The notes beneath the pieces were generated by a model that saw nothing but the letters and a program-made list of their open reading frames with translations, was not told the origin of the DNA and made no database searches. Positions 5,152 through 8,018 of a stretch of DNA of 8,018 bases are shown here, one piece after another (the stretch's first letter is position 1; every line of letters begins with the position of its first letter). The position numbers and the translations under genes were made by a program. Location: assembly GCA_017419895.1 (NCBI GenBank), contig JAFOKI010000073.1, forward strand, positions 1-8,018. The letters run 5' to 3'. This DNA is from Eubacterium sp. Lineage in GTDB: Bacteria > Bacillota > Clostridia > Peptostreptococcales > Anaerovoracaceae.

Positions 5152-6300
5152 TCAATATCCGAATGTTTCAGCGGCATTTTTCATATTTTGCCGTATATCT
5201 ACCCCGAACGGACATCTGAGTTCGCATGCCCCGCACGCGATGCAGTCGCTGCCGTGCCGTTCAAGCACGCGGTAGTGCTCGCGTACTGTCTCGGGCACTT
5301 CTCCTTGAGCGATCGTGAGGTTAAGAAACTTTGTCACGGACGCGATGTCAATCATCTGCGGACAAGGCGCGCAGTGACCGCAGTACATGCAGTGACCATG
5401 CCAGCTGACGCGCGGGAAATCGGCAAGCGCCGAAGCGTAATCGCGCTCGTCTTCGGTCGCGGACTCGTAAGCAAGTGTTTCTGCAAGGTCTAAAACGTTC
5501 CTGGCTCCGGACATTATGCTCGCGACCGCGGGTCTCGTCAGCGCGTAATGTATGCACTGCGAAGCGGTAAGCGCAACGCCTGCGGGCGAGAGCTCGGCAT
5601 CCAGAAGATCACCGCCTCCGAAACATTTCATGACCGTGATACCGACTCCCTTCCTCTGACAAAGCTCGTAAAGCGCCTGTCTGTCGGGATCCATGTTGGT
5701 GTATTCTTTTGAATAAGTCTCATCCGCCCAAAGGTCCTCGACATCTTCGCTCGGCGGCTGAAGGTCGTAGCAGGGGTTGATGCTGAACATCAGGACTTCT
5801 ATGAGGCCGCTCTCAATCGCGGTCATCGCCACGAGCGGGTTGTGGGAACTGAGTCCTATATGCCCGATCCTGCCTTCTTTTTTGAGTTTCACCGCAAAGT
5901 CAAGAATGCCATTGTCCACGATTTTGTTCCAATCGGATTCAGCGTCGCAGTAGTGGATCATGCCGATGTCGACATAGTCGAGACCGGTAATTTCCATGAG
6001 TTCAGCGAAACCGCGTTCGGTTTCCACGAGATTACGTGTCCTGACGTACTGTCCGTTCTTCCAGATCGCGCAAAGATGCCCCTGTACAATGAACTTGTCC
6101 CGTTTTCCTTTTATGGCATCCCCGATCGAGCGTCTGATGACCGGGTCGGGTGAATAGAGGTCAAAGAAGTTGACCCCGTGCTTTTCCGCCGAAGCGATCA
6201 GTTTGGCTGCCATTTTGCCGTCTTCCATCGCAAAACCTTCGCAGCCAAGTCCTATCTCGCTGACCTTTAGTCCCGTGTTTCCTAATTCTCTGTATTTCAT
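5152..6300 (-). CDS. Aldo/keto reductase-like protein with dicluster 4Fe-4S tail and degenerate active site
   Basis: This 382-residue protein has an AKR-type start (MKYRELGNTGLKVSEIGLGCEGF), a TIM barrel to about 298, and a 4Fe-4S tail with CMYCGHCAPCP (C304, 307, 310, 313) and CIACGACELRCP (C353, 356, 359, 363). Of the usual tetrad, D47 (FFDLYSP) and H116 (MIHYCD) remain. Aligned with its neighbour, the catalytic Tyr position is D52 and the Lys position falls in IVQGHL with no lysine. I recall related clostridial proteins with FFDLY and QGH signatures, so this is probably a subfamily trait rather than decay. It may use another acid-base group, or act mainly in electron transfer. The start is ATG with AGAAGGAG six bases upstream. 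It is the first gene of the two-gene minus-strand operon. Confidence 0.9.
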   Translation of the reverse strand: MKYRELGNTGLKVSEIGLGCEGFAMEDGKMAAKLIASAEKHGVNFFDLYSPDPVIRRSIGDAIKGKRDKFIVQGHLCAIWKNGQYVRTRNLVETERGFAELMEITGLDYVDIGMIHYCDAESDWNKIVDNGILDFAVKLKKEGRIGHIGLSSHNPLVAMTAIESGLIEVLMFSINPCYDLQPPSEDVEDLWADETYSKEYTNMDPDRQALYELCQRKGVGITVMKCFGGGDLLDAELSPAGVALTASQCIHYALTRPAVASIMSGARNVLDLAETLAYESATEDERDYASALADFPRVSWHGHCMYCGHCAPCPQMIDIASVTKFLNLTIAQGEVPETVREHYRVLERHGSDCIACGACELRCPFGVDIRQNMKNAAETFGY

Positions 6301-6326
6301 GCATGACTCCTTCTGTTACTGATTCA

Positions 6327-6354
6327 ATTCTACTATACTTTTGGATTAACGCAA
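6327..6354 (-). promoter_or_regulatory. Probable promoter of the reductase operon
   Basis: On the minus strand TTGCGT (6354-6349) and TAGAAT (6332-6327) are 16 bases apart, placing the start about 20 bases before the gene. An overlapping TATAGT (6337-6332) is an alternative -10. The match is moderate. Confidence 0.45.
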
Positions 6355-6402
6355 ACAATAGTATTTCACAAAAGTTTTATAGGAAATAACCCACAGATGG
6401 TG

Positions 6403-6408
6403 TATAAT
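6403..6408 (+). promoter_or_regulatory. -10 box upstream of the amidase gene
   Basis: A perfect TATAAT preceded by GGTG lies 61 bases before the amidase ATG. No good -35 is found at the expected distance (TAGGAA at 6380-6385 is the nearest), so an activator or partial extended -10 contact may help. It diverges from the reductase promoter about 50 bases away. Confidence 0.5.
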
Positions 6409-6469
6409 AACTCTGTTAACCACATTATATAGTCAGTCAACGGTCCGGGGTGTTGGACGAGAGCGATAA

Positions 6470-7369
6470 ATGGAAAGAAGAAAGAATTCTGACAGCGGAT
6501 ACAGGAGGAATGCTCCGGTCAGACGCAGTGACATAGATCCTGAAGTCTACAGGAAGATCATGGAGAGAAGGCAGGCTATAGATCCCGAGGTCCGCCGGAT
6601 CATAATGGAGAAGCGCAAAAAGGCGCGTAGGAAGAAGGTCATTATCAGATGCACCATCCTTGCTCTTATCCTTGTATTGATAATTACGGGAATAGTTTTT
6701 CTCATAAAGGCGCTTGCGTCAGGCGGTGAAAGGGAGAACACGAGCAGCAAGACGGTCTGGAAACCCGATAAAACGGCGCAGACCGAAGAGCAGACCTTTG
6801 TTGAGGAACGGGGTATCGTTTTCATCGATGCCGGACACGGAGGCGAAGATCCCGGCGCGGAAGAGGAGGGTCGCTACGAAAAAGACGATAATCTGCTGAT
6901 TGCGCTTGCGGTCAAGAAAGAACTGGCGAAACTCGGGCTGAAAGCAGTAATGTCACGCGAGGAAGATGTAAGTGTAGACAGGGAAGCAAGAGGAAAAATG
7001 GCGAATGAAGCCGGCGCAATGCTCATGCTCTCGATTCACAGAAATCAGGCTTCAGTGGGTGAGGGGTATGAGATATGGGTGCCCGCAGACGGAGATCCTG
7101 CGTCCAGGACACTCGCGGAGAATATCCTGAAGGAACTGGATCATACAGGAATATCGCTTAACAGAGGTGTTAAAACAGGCACGCTTACCGATCCCACTAA
7201 GGATTATCCTGAGAACGAAGTCCCGAACATGCCGAGCTGTCTTCTTGAGTTCGGATTTATTACAAGTGTTCAGGACAATGTGGATCTCGCTCTGCACAGG
7301 AAGCAGTACGCGGAAGCGATAGCGAGAGCCATGAGCGTCACTTACGGGCAACTGTACGTGGGCGAATGA
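6470..7369 (+). CDS. Membrane-anchored N-acetylmuramoyl-L-alanine amidase (Amidase_3)
   Basis: This 299-residue enzyme should hydrolyse the bond between N-acetylmuramic acid and L-alanine in peptidoglycan. Residues 1-56 are a very basic cytoplasmic arm holding two copies of IDPEVxRxIMExR. A membrane helix spans about 57-82, then a linker to 113. The zinc amidase domain fills 114-297: H123 (IDAGHGG), E137 (EKDDNL) and H190 (LSIHRN) as zinc ligands and E260 (LLEFGF) as catalytic acid, all present. No separate wall-binding repeat exists; the membrane anchor replaces it, as in CwlD-like enzymes. The ATG has only a weak purine stretch (CGAGAG) upstream, so translation may be modest. murT starts 81 bases downstream, fitting a small cell-wall operon. 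A role in growth, division or sporulation cannot be told apart. Confidence 0.93.
   Translation: MERRKNSDSGYRRNAPVRRSDIDPEVYRKIMERRQAIDPEVRRIIMEKRKKARRKKVIIRCTILALILVLIITGIVFLIKALASGGERENTSSKTVWKPDKTAQTEEQTFVEERGIVFIDAGHGGEDPGAEEEGRYEKDDNLLIALAVKKELAKLGLKAVMSREEDVSVDREARGKMANEAGAMLMLSIHRNQASVGEGYEIWVPADGDPASRTLAENILKELDHTGISLNRGVKTGTLTDPTKDYPENEVPNMPSCLLEFGFITSVQDNVDLALHRKQYAEAIARAMSVTYGQLYVGE
6533..6619 (+). repeat. Tandem 15-residue motif in the amidase cytoplasmic arm
   Basis: Residues 22-35 read IDPEVYRKIMERRQ and residues 37-50 read IDPEVRRIIMEKRK, ten of fourteen identical. The DNA of the copies differs at several silent sites, so the duplication is not recent. It lies before the membrane helix and so should face the cytoplasm. 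Confidence 0.8.
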
Positions 7370-7396
7370 CCGCCGCATGAGGCTTTGACATATGTG

Positions 7397-7413
7397 GCGC
7401 GGCATGGCCGCGC
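7397..7413 (+). other. GC-rich hairpin between the amidase gene and murT
   Basis: GCGCGGC (7397-7403) and GCCGCGC (7407-7413) form a 7-bp stem with a three-base loop. The sequence after it (AAGGCTTTGTT) is a poor U-tract, so it would act as a weak terminator or as an mRNA stability or processing element setting amidase versus MurT levels. Confidence 0.45.
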
Positions 7414-7437
7414 AAGGCTTTGTTAAACTGGACGAAC

Positions 7438-7463
7438 GGAGGAAAATGAATTGCGTTTTTTGA
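7438..7463 (+). promoter_or_regulatory. Ribosome binding site with overlapping out-of-frame mini-ORF at the murT start
   Basis: GGAGG at 7438-7442 is eight bases before TTG 7451, the start that gives a proper MurT N-terminus. An ATG at 7446, only three bases from the GGAGG, opens a five-codon frame (MNCVF) that ends with TGA at 7461-7463, inside murT. A run of six T (7456-7461) lies in the overlap. Confidence 0.55.
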
Positions 7464-8018
7464 TAGCGCTCTGGGCGGGTAAATTCATCGGATTTCTGAT
7501 CAGGCTTATAGATGAAAGCAGGGGATCGAATCTGAGCGGCGAAAAAGCCATGGCGATCGATCCCAGAATGATCAGCCATTTCAAAGGGATCGATCCCGAG
7601 AAAACGATTTTCATAACCGGGACAAACGGCAAATCGACGACTACGAATCTTCTGGTGCATATACTCAGAAGCAACGGCAAGAAGGTCGTGGCGAATCTTG
7701 AAGGGGCGAACCTGCTCCACGGTGTCGCGACGACGCTTATCAAGGCTTCTTCCCTGACAGGGCGGGTGAGCGCAGACTATTTTGTGTTCGAGACGGACGA
7801 AAGGTATCTGAAAGCCATCAGGGAGCAGCTTCCGGCTGTGAATATAATGATGACGAACCTTCAGAAGGATCAGGCGCAGAGGAACGGGGAGCCCGATTTT
7901 GTAAAGGGCAAGATACACGACGCCGTGGTTCTGAGAGACACAGTGCTTTATGTCAACAATGAAGAGCCGCGTGTCAAATCATTTGAGTCGGAAGTAAAGA
8001 AAACGATCACATACGGAA
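7451..8018 (+). CDS. murT: MurT-like Mur ligase (lipid II isoglutaminyl synthase, ligase subunit), 5' part
   Basis: The frame starts with TTG at 7451 and runs off the right edge, so 189 residues are visible of the roughly 440 usual for MurT. MurT works with the amidotransferase GatD to amidate the D-Glu of lipid II stem peptides in the cytoplasm. The N-terminus MRFLIALWAGKFIGFLIRL and the IDPRMI stretch are MurT-like. The ATP P-loop is GTNGKST at 57-63. NLEGANLLHG at 82-91 and MTNLQKDQAQRNGE at 134-147 match the MurT positions usually written N.EGAN...G and LTNLFRDQLDRYGE. The latter is noticeably divergent, so a MurT-like paralogue is possible. The four-cysteine zinc ribbon expected in MurT would lie beyond the edge. 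gatD is expected next. It lies behind the amidase gene in a probable cell-wall operon. Confidence 0.85.
   Translation, partial: MRFLIALWAGKFIGFLIRLIDESRGSNLSGEKAMAIDPRMISHFKGIDPEKTIFITGTNGKSTTTNLLVHILRSNGKKVVANLEGANLLHGVATTLIKASSLTGRVSADYFVFETDERYLKAIREQLPAVNIMMTNLQKDQAQRNGEPDFVKGKIHDAVVLRDTVLYVNNEEPRVKSFESEVKKTITYG

Noticed and set aside
5105..5155. N-terminal extension of the second reductase from TTG 5155
   Set aside because: It would overlap the stop of the upstream gene, lacks family similarity, and a good ribosome site precedes ATG 5104.
5146..5493. A 115-codon plus-strand frame
   Set aside because: It is the shadow of the cysteine-rich tail of the reductase at 5152-6300, with no recognisable features.
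7385..7390. Perfect TTGACA as a possible -35 for murT
   Set aside because: The place for a -10, 17 bases on, is CCGCGC within the hairpin, and no TATAAT-like box is found nearby.
7052..7918. A 288-codon open frame on the minus strand
   Set aside because: It lies opposite the amidase end and murT, both of which have clear family motifs. Its translation shows no domain.

Overview
The window looks like chromosomal housekeeping DNA from a Gram-positive anaerobe, most likely a clostridial Firmicute (Eubacteriales). The reasons are a MurT-type Mur ligase (typical of Gram-positive bacteria), a 3D-domain envelope protein of a kind common in Clostridia, two aldo/keto reductases fused to 4Fe-4S modules as in strict anaerobes, strong purine-rich Shine-Dalgarno sites, and a tRNA gene with encoded CCA. 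Base composition is roughly balanced. The genus cannot be named from the sequence alone.

Layout. Bases 1-324 hold an open frame running in from the left edge that I do not recognise. Bases 362-2341 encode a large exported, membrane-anchored protein with Ig-like beta domains and three C-terminal membrane helices. A small zinc-ribbon protein with one membrane helix (2344-2802) follows almost without a gap, so the two are probably co-translated. Next is a stand-alone tRNA-Glu(CTC) unit with its own promoter, a leader hairpin and a terminator (2878-3053). A signal-anchored 3D-domain protein follows (3139-3825) and ends in a hairpin that can serve as terminator for both strands (3869-3893). On the minus strand lie two paralogous ferredoxin-type aldo/keto reductases (5152-6300, then 3932-5104). 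A divergent promoter region (6301-6469) separates them from a plus-strand cell-wall pair: a membrane-anchored N-acetylmuramoyl-L-alanine amidase (6470-7369) and the 5' part of murT (7451 to the right edge).

How the parts fit. Three plus-strand genes (3D protein, amidase, MurT) concern peptidoglycan, and the first pair looks like an envelope-associated module of unknown role. The two reductases are a separate redox operon; the product of 5152-6300 lacks two of the four canonical AKR catalytic residues.

No transposase, integrase, CRISPR array, phage gene or recognisable defence system is visible. The points most worth a second look are a 14-bp complementarity between the leader and trailer of the tRNA-Glu unit, the degenerate catalytic tetrad of one AKR, a duplicated cytoplasmic motif in front of the amidase membrane helix, and the murT start, where an out-of-frame ATG mini-ORF and a T6 run sit on a TTG start.
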